A stretch of DNA of 8,954 nt from Gammaproteobacteria bacterium (GTDB lineage Bacteria > Pseudomonadota > Gammaproteobacteria > Eutrophobiales > Eutrophobiaceae): the NCBI GenBank assembly GCA_018676275.1, contig JABHFC010000123.1, positions 1 to 8,954 on the forward strand, read 5' to 3'. A model generated the notes under the pieces. It saw nothing but the letters and a program-made list of their open reading frames with translations, was not told the DNA's origin and did no database searches. A program made the position numbers and the translations under genes. This document shows, piece by piece, positions 1 through 6,422 of the stretch (position 1 is the first letter of the stretch; each line of letters starts with the position of its first letter).

Positions 1-443
1 ACGGAAGTGTTGGATTTGCTTCAATGCTTTCTGGAGCTGGTCTTTCACTTTATACTTCCGGAAGGTACTTAGGAAACGGATTGGTTTCTTGTTTGAGTGA
101 GGTGCCTTCCTCAAATGAGTATTATAATGCCATTTTGAAACGATGTTATTGCGTTTGCGGTATAGCTCTTGTTCTCATTGGCTGTATAGCGACTGTTGGT
201 CTTACTAAAGGAGTTTATTGGGATCGTCTAGATGTCTCTGAGTTGAGTACATCAGATACTCAATTATTGACAGGCTATATATGCGGTGGAATTGGTCTTT
301 TTGCAATGGGCTCTATTTTTCAGAAAATCGCTCATGTTGTGGATAAAAAACTCTCACTTGCTTGCACCACCTACCCTGTTTTAAGGTGCATCTTCAATAT
401 CACCATAAATCTTCATAAGGGAGTTGAATTATGCCATATGTAA
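1..443 (+). CDS. Partial membrane-protein-like frame, 3' end only, unrecognised
   Basis: The frame is open from the left edge (first complete codon at base 3) to a stop at 441-443, so the true start probably lies outside the window. An ATG at 24 exists, but no Shine-Dalgarno site sits at a proper distance before it. From that ATG the product is 139 residues. Two stretches look membrane-spanning: about residues 44-63, rich in Cys, Ile, Leu and Val, and about 83-105, rich in Gly, Ile and Phe. A short polar, acidic linker separates them. The C-terminal 25 residues are less hydrophobic and include three Cys. The end overlaps the next gene by 13 bases in another frame, which fits translational coupling, although the tail could also be readthrough past a damaged end. 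I do not recognise the family and assign no function. The frame may not be coding in its last third. Confidence 0.4.
   Translation, partial: GSVGFASMLSGAGLSLYTSGRYLGNGLVSCLSEVPSSNEYYNAILKRCYCVCGIALVLIGCIATVGLTKGVYWDRLDVSELSTSDTQLLTGYICGGIGLFAMGSIFQKIAHVVDKKLSLACTTYPVLRCIFNITINLHKGVELCHM
417..423 (+). promoter_or_regulatory. Ribosome binding site of the ThDP enzyme gene
   Basis: AAGGGAG lies 7 bases before the ATG at 431 and is a good Shine-Dalgarno match. It sits inside the 3' end of the preceding frame, so the two genes can be translationally coupled. It supports 431 as the start of the ThDP enzyme. Confidence 0.6.
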
Positions 444-2068
444 AAGGCGGAAAGGCCTTAATTTCTTCCGTCCAACAATACGGAGTCGATACGTTTTTTG
501 GTTTACCGGGTGGACAAACCTATGAAATTTTTGACGCCCTTTATGACCAGACAGACGAAATTAACCTGATTATCAGTCGTAATGAAGCTGGAGCGGCGTA
601 TATGGCTTTTGGTTATGCTCGTTCAACAGGAAAGGTTGGTGTATATGCCGTAGTGCCAGGCCCCGGGTTTCTAAATGCAGCGACTGCGCTGAGTACTGCC
701 TACGCCTGCAACACACCCGTTCTGTGCCTGGCAGGGCAAATACCCTCTCAGGCTATTGGTCGAGGAATTGGTTATTTACATGATATTCCAGATCAGCTGG
801 GGATTGCCGAACGTCTGACGAAATGGGCACATCGTATTGATCATCCAGCTGAGGCTCCCGATGCTGTACGCGAAGCTTTTAGGCACTTGAACAGCGGACG
901 TAAGCGACCTGTATCTCTGGAAATGCCTTTAGATGTGATGGCACAGCAATCACAGGTAACTATGTTACCAACTACTGAAAGCTATAACGAACCGGAAGCA
1001 AACCCCGAAGATATTACACAGGCAGCTAAATTATTAGCCAATGCAAAACAACCCCTAATCGTGTGTGGCAGTGGTGCAATGGAAGCAGGCACAGAATTAC
1101 TTGAGTTGGCTGAGATGCTACAGGCACCAGTAATCTCGCAACGTGGCGGAAAAGGTATTATCAGCGATCGTCATTATCTCAGTCATTCTTATCCCGCCGG
1201 CCATCGCCTGTGGCCAAAGGCTGATGTGGTTTTGGCTGTGGGTACACGTTTTAAATACTATCGACTGCATTGGGGTACAGACGATGCATTGAAGACTGTG
1301 CATATTGATATTGACCCGACAGAAGTAAATCGAATATCAACACCGACTGTTGGAATTATTGCTGACGCAAAGACGGCACTTACACAACTTATTTCGGAAG
1401 TCTCATCAAACAATATAAAACGTCCGTCAAGAAAGGATGAGCTGGAGAAATTCAAATCCGGCATCCAGGCTGAATTCGTAAAAAACGTTCAGCCACAAAT
1501 GTCGTATTTACAGGTGATCCGTGATGAATTGCCTGATGACGGCATTCTGGTAGATGAGGTAACCCAGGTTGGCTTCACTTCCTGGTATGGTTTTCCTGTT
1601 TATCAACCACGCACATTTATTTCCAGTGGCTATGCGGGTAATCTCGGTTATGGCTACCCCACCTCTCTTGGTGTGAAAGTTGGCAACCCGGACAAAAAGG
1701 TGATCGCCATCGCTGGCGATGGCGGATTTATGTTTAATTCTGGTGAGTTGGCAACAGCGGTTAAATACCAGATTTCGACTGTAACAATTATTTTTACTGA
1801 TAATTCTTTTGCGAATGTTGCGAGAGCACAAACCTTGCGTTATGGCGGCAGAGTGATCGGAACTGATCTGCATAACCCTGATTTTGTAAAGTTTGCTGAA
1901 TCGTTTGGTGCGATCGGATATCGAGCTGAGACTCCGGAAAAACTCAGGGAGATGTTAAAACGCGGACTGGATGATAAAGGACCGGTAATAATTGAAGTAC
2001 CCATGCCGGAAAAAGATAATCCCTGGCAATTTATATTACTCCCGCCTGTTCGTCCGGCACAAGATTAA
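431..2068 (+). CDS. Thiamine-diphosphate-dependent enzyme, acetolactate synthase / 2-oxoacid decarboxylase superfamily
   Basis: This 545-residue protein has the usual length and three-part layout of the superfamily. The N-terminal pyrimidine-binding domain (about 1-170) begins with GLPGG at 24-28 and carries the catalytic glutamate, E52, in RNEAGAAYMAFGYAR. The central domain (about 190-330) is Rossmann-like. The C-terminal diphosphate-binding domain (about 350-530) carries GDG at 429-431, with the second half of the metal motif as TDNS at 456-459. The predicted reaction is ThDP-mediated cleavage or carboligation of a 2-oxo acid in the cytoplasm. The exact substrate is not readable. The segment around residues 110-125 (RGIGYLHDIPDQ) resembles a large set of uncharacterised ThDP-binding proteins more than housekeeping IlvB, and no IlvN-type regulatory subunit follows. 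The oxidoreductase gene starts 15 bases after the stop, so the two are almost certainly co-transcribed. Alternatives are an acetolactate synthase paralogue, or a decarboxylase in amino-acid catabolism of the AruI type. The superfamily assignment is firm; the specific function is unknown. Confidence 0.93.
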   Translation: MPYVKGGKALISSVQQYGVDTFFGLPGGQTYEIFDALYDQTDEINLIISRNEAGAAYMAFGYARSTGKVGVYAVVPGPGFLNAATALSTAYACNTPVLCLAGQIPSQAIGRGIGYLHDIPDQLGIAERLTKWAHRIDHPAEAPDAVREAFRHLNSGRKRPVSLEMPLDVMAQQSQVTMLPTTESYNEPEANPEDITQAAKLLANAKQPLIVCGSGAMEAGTELLELAEMLQAPVISQRGGKGIISDRHYLSHSYPAGHRLWPKADVVLAVGTRFKYYRLHWGTDDALKTVHIDIDPTEVNRISTPTVGIIADAKTALTQLISEVSSNNIKRPSRKDELEKFKSGIQAEFVKNVQPQMSYLQVIRDELPDDGILVDEVTQVGFTSWYGFPVYQPRTFISSGYAGNLGYGYPTSLGVKVGNPDKKVIAIAGDGGFMFNSGELATAVKYQISTVTIIFTDNSFANVARAQTLRYGGRVIGTDLHNPDFVKFAESFGAIGYRAETPEKLREMLKRGLDDKGPVIIEVPMPEKDNPWQFILLPPVRPAQD

Positions 2069-2083
2069 CTTAAAGGTAAAGCT

Positions 2084-3649
2084 ATGTCTGATTACGATAT
2101 TGTTATTGCTGGTGGTGGGCATAATGCCCTGGCTTGTGCTGCGGTGCTGGCCAAGTCTGGACTAAAAGTCCTGGTTGCAGAAAGAAACGCCTGGGTTGGA
2201 GGTGGTGCGGTTACTCAGGAAATCACCCTGCCCGGCTTTAAGTCTGATCTATTTGGTTCTAATCATGTCTGGATTCATGCCAATCCGGAAATTAAACAGT
2301 TATTACCCGAGCTGGAACAATATGGTCTCAAATATCTGTGGGCCGAAGATGAAATTATGGGCCACCCCATGGAAGAAGGACCTGGAATAATAGTTTTTAG
2401 AGATGTTGACAAGACTTGCGATAGCATCGCCGAGTATTCAAAAAAGGATGCTCAGCGCTACCGTGAAATTTACGATGGTTTTGTTGAAATAAAAGATGGT
2501 TTCGCCAAAAATATGTTTTCGCCGCCGGCTCCACCCAGTTATATGCCAGCCTCTATGGAAAAGAGTCCGGAAGGCTTGAAGATGCTGCGTAATTATCAAT
2601 TAAGTGCCAAAGCCTTTGTGATGGAAAACTTTGAAAACCCCTGGGTACAGGCGTTTTTGATTAGCTGGGCATTAGGGCCGAATATAAAACCAACACAACA
2701 GGGTGCTGGATCTATTTTTTATATCATGATTCCTGCCATTCATGTCTTTGGTCAGGCTATTCCCGAGGGTGGTAGTCAAATGCTACCCAATGCTTTAGCC
2801 CGATATGTAGAAGCCCACGGAGGCAAAGTCTTAACCAGCTCATCGGTAAAGAAAATTATTGTAGAAAAAGGTGAAGCCAGAGGCATTATCCTGGAAGATG
2901 ATACCGAGATCAGAGCAACTAAAGCAGTAGTAACCTCTCTGGAGCCACGTCAGACCTTTTTACGTCTGGTTGATGAAGAGCACCTGCAGCCGGATTTTCT
3001 GAAAATGGTAAGGAACTTCGTCTTTGGAGACGTTGCTTCTTTTCGAGTACATTTTGCCCTGAATGAGGCTCCACAATTTATTGGCCGTGAAGACATCAGC
3101 AAAGCACCGTTTCAACGAACAATAATGTCTATCGCTGATATTGATCAACATTTTGCAGAATTATCTGTTGGTGCCTTGCCATCAGATCCACCCGTTCATG
3201 CTCACTGCTGGTCTATGCGTGACCCGAGCCGTGCACCGGAAGGAAAACATTCTTTTATGATCGACACCTTTGTACCAAGCAAATTGCGAAATGGTAACTG
3301 GAGCGATGTTAAAGATGAATATGCAAAAGTCTTAATTAAGACTCTGCGTAAATTTTCTACCAATATGTCAGATGATAATATACTTGCGCAACATGCCCAC
3401 TCACCTGAAGATATAGAAGCACATAACTTGTGTTTTGTAGGAGGTGTGCCATCTGGTGGAGAACGCACACTGGCTCAATTAGGTTATTTTCGCCCTTTCC
3501 CAGGCTATTCCGACTATCGTTCCCCTATTAAAGGTTTATATATGGCAGGACCATCTTGCCACCCTGGCGGAGGCATTAGCGGCATGGGTGTCATAACAGC
3601 TAATGCGATACTCGAAGACTTTGAGATGAAAGATGATGATTTTTTGTAA
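2084..3649 (+). CDS. FAD-dependent oxidoreductase, phytoene-desaturase/PYROXD2-like (COG1233 type)
   Basis: This 521-residue protein has an N-terminal FAD-binding Rossmann motif, GGGHNA at 10-15, in the IVIAGGGHNAL context typical of PYROXD2-like enzymes; the last position is Ala where Gly is more common. E33, at the end of the second strand, is placed to bind the FAD ribose. The class-typical NAWVGGGAVTQE segment follows at about 35-46. The C-terminal flavin motif GLYMAGPSCHPGGG is at 484-497, continuing to SGMG at 499-502. Members of this group oxidise or desaturate diverse substrates, and many have no known reaction. There is no signal peptide, so it should be cytoplasmic or membrane-associated. 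AAAGG about 7 bases before the ATG supports the start. No carotenoid synthesis genes are nearby, so a carotenoid role is unlikely. Pairing with the ThDP enzyme suggests consecutive steps on one substrate, which is inference. Fold and cofactor are firm; the substrate is unknown. Confidence 0.92.
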   Translation: MSDYDIVIAGGGHNALACAAVLAKSGLKVLVAERNAWVGGGAVTQEITLPGFKSDLFGSNHVWIHANPEIKQLLPELEQYGLKYLWAEDEIMGHPMEEGPGIIVFRDVDKTCDSIAEYSKKDAQRYREIYDGFVEIKDGFAKNMFSPPAPPSYMPASMEKSPEGLKMLRNYQLSAKAFVMENFENPWVQAFLISWALGPNIKPTQQGAGSIFYIMIPAIHVFGQAIPEGGSQMLPNALARYVEAHGGKVLTSSSVKKIIVEKGEARGIILEDDTEIRATKAVVTSLEPRQTFLRLVDEEHLQPDFLKMVRNFVFGDVASFRVHFALNEAPQFIGREDISKAPFQRTIMSIADIDQHFAELSVGALPSDPPVHAHCWSMRDPSRAPEGKHSFMIDTFVPSKLRNGNWSDVKDEYAKVLIKTLRKFSTNMSDDNILAQHAHSPEDIEAHNLCFVGGVPSGGERTLAQLGYFRPFPGYSDYRSPIKGLYMAGPSCHPGGGISGMGVITANAILEDFEMKDDDFL

Positions 3650-3674
3650 GCAACAGTTTTCCTGATTGATACTG

Positions 3675-3678
3675 CAGG
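3675..3678 (+). promoter_or_regulatory. Ribosome binding site fixing the start of the binding protein
   Basis: AGGA ends 8 bases before the ATG at 3687. The frame can be extended to a TTG at 3666, but no Shine-Dalgarno site precedes that codon, and the extension would put polar residues ahead of an otherwise standard signal peptide. This site therefore decides for 3687. Confidence 0.6.
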
Positions 3679-3686
3679 AACTTTCG

Positions 3687-4688
3687 ATGAGAAATATATA
3701 TAAAAGCCTGTTTTTTATATTTGTTTTTATTAGTAACACTGTATACGCAGACACTTTGGATAAGGTTCTGCAACGGGGTTATCTACGTTGTGGCGTAACA
3801 GACTCAGGACCGGGTTTTAGTAATATTAACGATAAGGGAGAGCGTGTCGGGTTTGAGATTGACCATTGCAAGACTATTGCCGCAGCAGTATTCGGCGAAC
3901 TCAATCTCGAATATGTTCTTGTGACCCCACAAACTGCATTTACCCTGTTGCAAACTGGTGGTGTAGATATTTTCCCTGCCGGCGCGACATTATCTTTTTT
4001 ACGTGACACTCAAATGGGACTCGATTTTGCGGGAGTCTATTTTTACGACGGACAGGGATTTATGGTACGTAAAGATCGCCATGTCAGCAAAGTAAGAGAT
4101 CTTGAAGAAGCAACAATCTGTATAACTCAGGGAACAACCCTGGAGCAGAATCTCGCAGACTATTTTGGCAGCTTTGGTATTAAATATGATTTAGTAACTT
4201 TTTCTGATGTAGAAAAAGCAATACATGCTTATCAGGAAGATCGCTGCGATGCGATGACCATGCAACGAGCAGCGCTTGCTGCTCGCTCTGCAGGAATGCG
4301 TAATCGCGAAGAACATATGATTCTGGCTGAAATGATCTCAAAAGAACCTCAGGGCGCACTGGTCAGACAAGATGACCCAAAGTGGCGTGATATTGCATTT
4401 TGGGCATTTAATGCCCGCCTGGCTGCAGAAGAACTCGGTATAAATCAGGCCAACGTGATTAAACTAAAACAAAGTTCAAGTAATGCTGAAGTTCAGAGGC
4501 TATTGGGCATATACGGCGAATTTGGATCTACGCTGGGTCTGTCCAATGACTGGGCTTACCATATAATTCGACTGGTAGGTAATTATGAGGATATATGGAG
4601 ACGTAATCTATCCGTCGTAGGGTTAGAAAGAGGACCCAATGCTCTTTGGCGTGACGGTGGCGTTATGATCGCCTTGCCTTTTAGATGA
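3687..4688 (+). CDS. Periplasmic solute-binding protein of an amino-acid ABC importer, AapJ-like
   Basis: From the ATG the protein has 333 residues, about the family length. Residues 1-21 form a signal peptide: a short Arg/Lys start, a Phe/Ile/Val core, then VYA before Asp22, predicted for signal peptidase I. The mature part follows the general L-amino-acid binding protein layout. It has LRCGV at 33-37, a DHCKTIAAAVFGE block at 59-71, LGD-type strand GLDF at 111-114, YYDGQGFMVRK-like FYDGQGFMVRK at 119-129, and ISKEPQG at 217-223. The C-terminal tail ends in ALPFR, close to the usual APPFR. Its role is to capture a small ligand in the periplasm for an inner-membrane importer. R106, which corresponds to the Arg that grips the alpha-carboxylate in HisJ-type proteins, is kept. 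The position expected to hold the Asp that contacts the alpha-amino group is Gln193, and the usual Arg-Asn before the TTWT-like strand is replaced by Ala98-Gly99. The ligand may therefore not be an ordinary L-amino acid. The gene starts 37 bases after the oxidoreductase stop. Confidence 0.92.
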   Translation: MRNIYKSLFFIFVFISNTVYADTLDKVLQRGYLRCGVTDSGPGFSNINDKGERVGFEIDHCKTIAAAVFGELNLEYVLVTPQTAFTLLQTGGVDIFPAGATLSFLRDTQMGLDFAGVYFYDGQGFMVRKDRHVSKVRDLEEATICITQGTTLEQNLADYFGSFGIKYDLVTFSDVEKAIHAYQEDRCDAMTMQRAALAARSAGMRNREEHMILAEMISKEPQGALVRQDDPKWRDIAFWAFNARLAAEELGINQANVIKLKQSSSNAEVQRLLGIYGEFGSTLGLSNDWAYHIIRLVGNYEDIWRRNLSVVGLERGPNALWRDGGVMIALPFR

Positions 4689-4701
4689 ATTTACAAATTT
4701 C

Positions 4702-5325
4702 ATGAAACTTTATACAACTGATGGCTCACCTTTCGGTGCCAGAGTCAAAATTCAGATCTATAAAAAGAATTTACCTGTGGAAATCCTGGCACCTCCCGGT
4801 GGTATGGGCTCAGCTGAACTTAAAAGTCTTTCTCCATCAGCAAAGATTCCTGTACTTGCTCTCGAAGACTCAATAATAATCGAATCGGAGATAATCCAGG
4901 AATACCTTGAAGATAAATTTCCGAAGCTATCATTAAGAGGTGATACTGCAGAGACGACGGCACATATTCGTATGTTAAGCGGGATTACTGATATCTATCT
5001 TGTTCCTGCCTTACAACCATTCCGCTCCTACCTTAAAGGAGAAAATGAGAATCGGGCGAATCTCCAGGAAGGTGTTGAAAACCTGCAATATATTTTTGGC
5101 ATGTATGAATACTTTATGACAGGCAATAATTTTGCTGTCTCTGAGAAATTATCATTAGCAGATTGTGCCATGATTCCACTATTTTATTATCTCAGGTGTT
5201 TCTCTAAAGCAGTTGATGTTGACCTATCTTTAACTGATTTTCCCAGACTCGCAAACTGGGAAACTAATATCAAAAAAGACAAAGCGGTTGACCGGGTCTT
5301 GCAGGAAATAGAAGCAACTCGATAG
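4702..5325 (+). CDS. Glutathione S-transferase-like protein
   Basis: This 207-residue protein has the GST length. The N-terminal thioredoxin-like domain (about 1-78) contains S9 in the DGSPFGARV segment, where a catalytic or glutathione-activating Ser would lie. It also has KIPVL at 48-52 with the cis-proline P50, and Glu61-Ser62, which in GSTs hold the gamma-glutamyl part of glutathione. The helical C-terminal domain carries the folding signature SLAD at 151-154. Expected roles are glutathione conjugation, isomerisation (as in maleylacetoacetate isomerase) or reductive removal of a group from a pathway intermediate in the cytoplasm. The specific reaction cannot be told. The gene follows the binding-protein stop by 13 bases. 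No Shine-Dalgarno site precedes its ATG, so translation may depend on coupling with the upstream gene. No later Met would keep the first beta-alpha-beta unit, so the start is secure. It is the last gene of the + strand unit. Confidence 0.88.
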   Translation: MKLYTTDGSPFGARVKIQIYKKNLPVEILAPPGGMGSAELKSLSPSAKIPVLALEDSIIIESEIIQEYLEDKFPKLSLRGDTAETTAHIRMLSGITDIYLVPALQPFRSYLKGENENRANLQEGVENLQYIFGMYEYFMTGNNFAVSEKLSLADCAMIPLFYYLRCFSKAVDVDLSLTDFPRLANWETNIKKDKAVDRVLQEIEATR

Positions 5326-5339
5326 CTGGATTACAATAA

Positions 5340-6107
5340 TCAGTGGCTTAATATTTGACTTAGAAACTTTTTAAGTCGTTCTGACTCCGGGTTCTCGAAG
5401 AAAAGTTGCGGGTTGTTTTGTTCAACAATTTTTCCTTCATCCATGAAAATAATACGATTTGCTACCTGACGCGCAAAACCCATTTCATGTGTTACACAGA
5501 TCATGGTCATTCCCGAATTAGCAAGACTGGTCATTGTTTCCAGCACCTCGCCGATCATTTCCGGATCAAGAGCGGATGTTGGTTCATCAAATAACATGAT
5601 TTTCGGTTTCATACACAAGGCACGGGCAATCGCGACACGCTGTTGTTGACCACCAGACAGTTGTGAAGGGTATTTATGTGCGTGCTCCTGCATCTTTACC
5701 TTTTCCAGGTAACTGTCTGCAAGTTCTTCAGTTTGCTTAGCTGAGATTTTTTGTACCCAGACAGGAGCCAGTGTCAGGTTTTCCATAACTGTAAGGTGTG
5801 GAAACAGATTGAACTGCTGAAAGACCATGCCGATTTCTTCCCGGACTTTTCGAATATCCTTTAGATCTCCTAAATCGACGCCCTGTACCTCAAGTGTACC
5901 TTTCTGATATTTTTCCAAGGCATTAATACAGCGGATCAAAGTAGATTTTCCGGAACCTGAAGGTCCACAAATAACGATTTTCTCCCCCGAACTTACCTCA
6001 AGATCAATATCTTTCAGGACATGAAAGTCGTCAAACCATTTATTCAGACCAGCGATCTGAATCACCAAATTTGTTTGAGTATTTTCTTCCCGACTGGAAT
6101 TATGCAT
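5340..6107 (-). CDS. Amino-acid ABC transporter ATP-binding protein, GlnQ/AapP type
   Basis: From the ATG at 6107 the protein has 255 residues, typical for polar amino-acid importer ATPases. All nucleotide-binding motifs are intact: Walker A GPSGSGKST at 48-56, Q-loop Q97 in MVFQQFNLFPH, signature LSGGQQQR at 150-157, Walker B IMLFDEP at 170-176 with D174 and catalytic E175, D-loop SALD at 178-181, and switch His207 in CVTHEM. It would sit on the cytoplasmic face of an importer and hydrolyse ATP to drive uptake. A TTG three codons upstream (6116) could extend it. Neither start has a strong Shine-Dalgarno site; ATG is preferred by codon and by the variable N-terminus. It converges on the GST gene with 14 bases between stops. 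The natural partner in the window is the AapJ-like binding protein on the other strand. The two membrane permeases are not present here, so the pairing is inference. Confidence 0.93.
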   Translation of the reverse strand: MHNSSREENTQTNLVIQIAGLNKWFDDFHVLKDIDLEVSSGEKIVICGPSGSGKSTLIRCINALEKYQKGTLEVQGVDLGDLKDIRKVREEIGMVFQQFNLFPHLTVMENLTLAPVWVQKISAKQTEELADSYLEKVKMQEHAHKYPSQLSGGQQQRVAIARALCMKPKIMLFDEPTSALDPEMIGEVLETMTSLANSGMTMICVTHEMGFARQVANRIIFMDEGKIVEQNNPQLFFENPESERLKKFLSQILSH

Positions 6108-6422
6108 AGGCTTCAAAATTCAAGGTTAATATGATGACTAAACCCATTTGACCATTAAAATCTTTTCTACTCAAATTAAAAACGAAAGGTCACAGCCCAG
6201 CTTGTTTAAGTATTACTTGCATCGCTCCTTGCTTCCTGAGGAAGTTCCAATTTTATTTCCTTCTGACCTCTGGGTAGACGCTAGAACAGCTACAACGACG
6301 AGGAATATGAAATATCAACAGACCTTAATTTGCGTAATACATGAAAAAACCCCCAATTCCAGTAAGGAAGTGAGGGTTTAGAATAATTATAAATAGCCGT
6401 GCTATTTACAATCTAATCAGAA
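6108..6422. other. Intergenic region between receptor and ATPase genes
   Basis: These 315 bases separate two - strand genes. The right part holds the receptor terminator described separately. The rest is AT-rich with no convincing gene. A + strand frame from a TTG at 6148 to about 6381 has no Shine-Dalgarno site, low-complexity composition and runs through the terminator hairpin. The ATPase promoter must lie here if it is not read from further upstream. The best guess on the - strand is TTGAGT then 17 bases then TCAAAT, around 6145-6174, only four matches of six in each box. A small perfect inverted repeat, CTTCC-TGA-GGAAG, lies at 6232-6244 and has no known role. Confidence 0.5.
6344..6378 (-). 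terminator. Rho-independent terminator of the TonB-dependent receptor gene
   Basis: Read on the - strand, a 13-base arm (6378-6366, AACCCTCACTTCC) pairs with GGAATTGGGGGTT (6360-6348) across a 5-base loop. There is one G-U pair and one C/T mismatch. The 3' arm runs into six consecutive T (6349-6344). The hairpin begins about 45 bases after the receptor stop codon. The T-run exists only on the - strand, so termination is directional. It should isolate the receptor transcript from the ATPase gene downstream. Confidence 0.85.

Noticed and set aside
267..282. TTGACA followed by TATATA inside the first frame, considered as a promoter for the ThDP gene
   Set aside because: Only 4 bases separate the boxes, and no -10-like sequence occurs 16-18 bases downstream.
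363..390. Inverted repeat TGCACC...GGTGCA before the ThDP gene, considered as an operator
   Set aside because: It has six-base arms with a 16-base spacer inside an open frame, no nearby promoter match and no regulator gene in view, so chance is sufficient.
1118..1873. Three - strand open frames inside the ThDP enzyme gene
   Set aside because: They are opposite-strand shadows of a strongly supported gene and have no recognisable domains or ribosome binding sites.
5357..5377. Hairpin-forming inverted repeat GACTTA...TAAGTC near the convergent stops, considered as a terminator
   Set aside because: The stem is AT-rich with a 3-base loop if extended, lies inside the ATPase coding region, and is not followed by a T-run on either strand.
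6148..6381. + strand frame of 77 codons in the intergenic region, with an internal ATG at 6307 preceded by AGGA
   Set aside because: It starts at a TTG without a ribosome binding site, the internal ATG has its AGGA only 2 bases away, the product has no gene-like features, and the frame runs through the receptor terminator hairpin.
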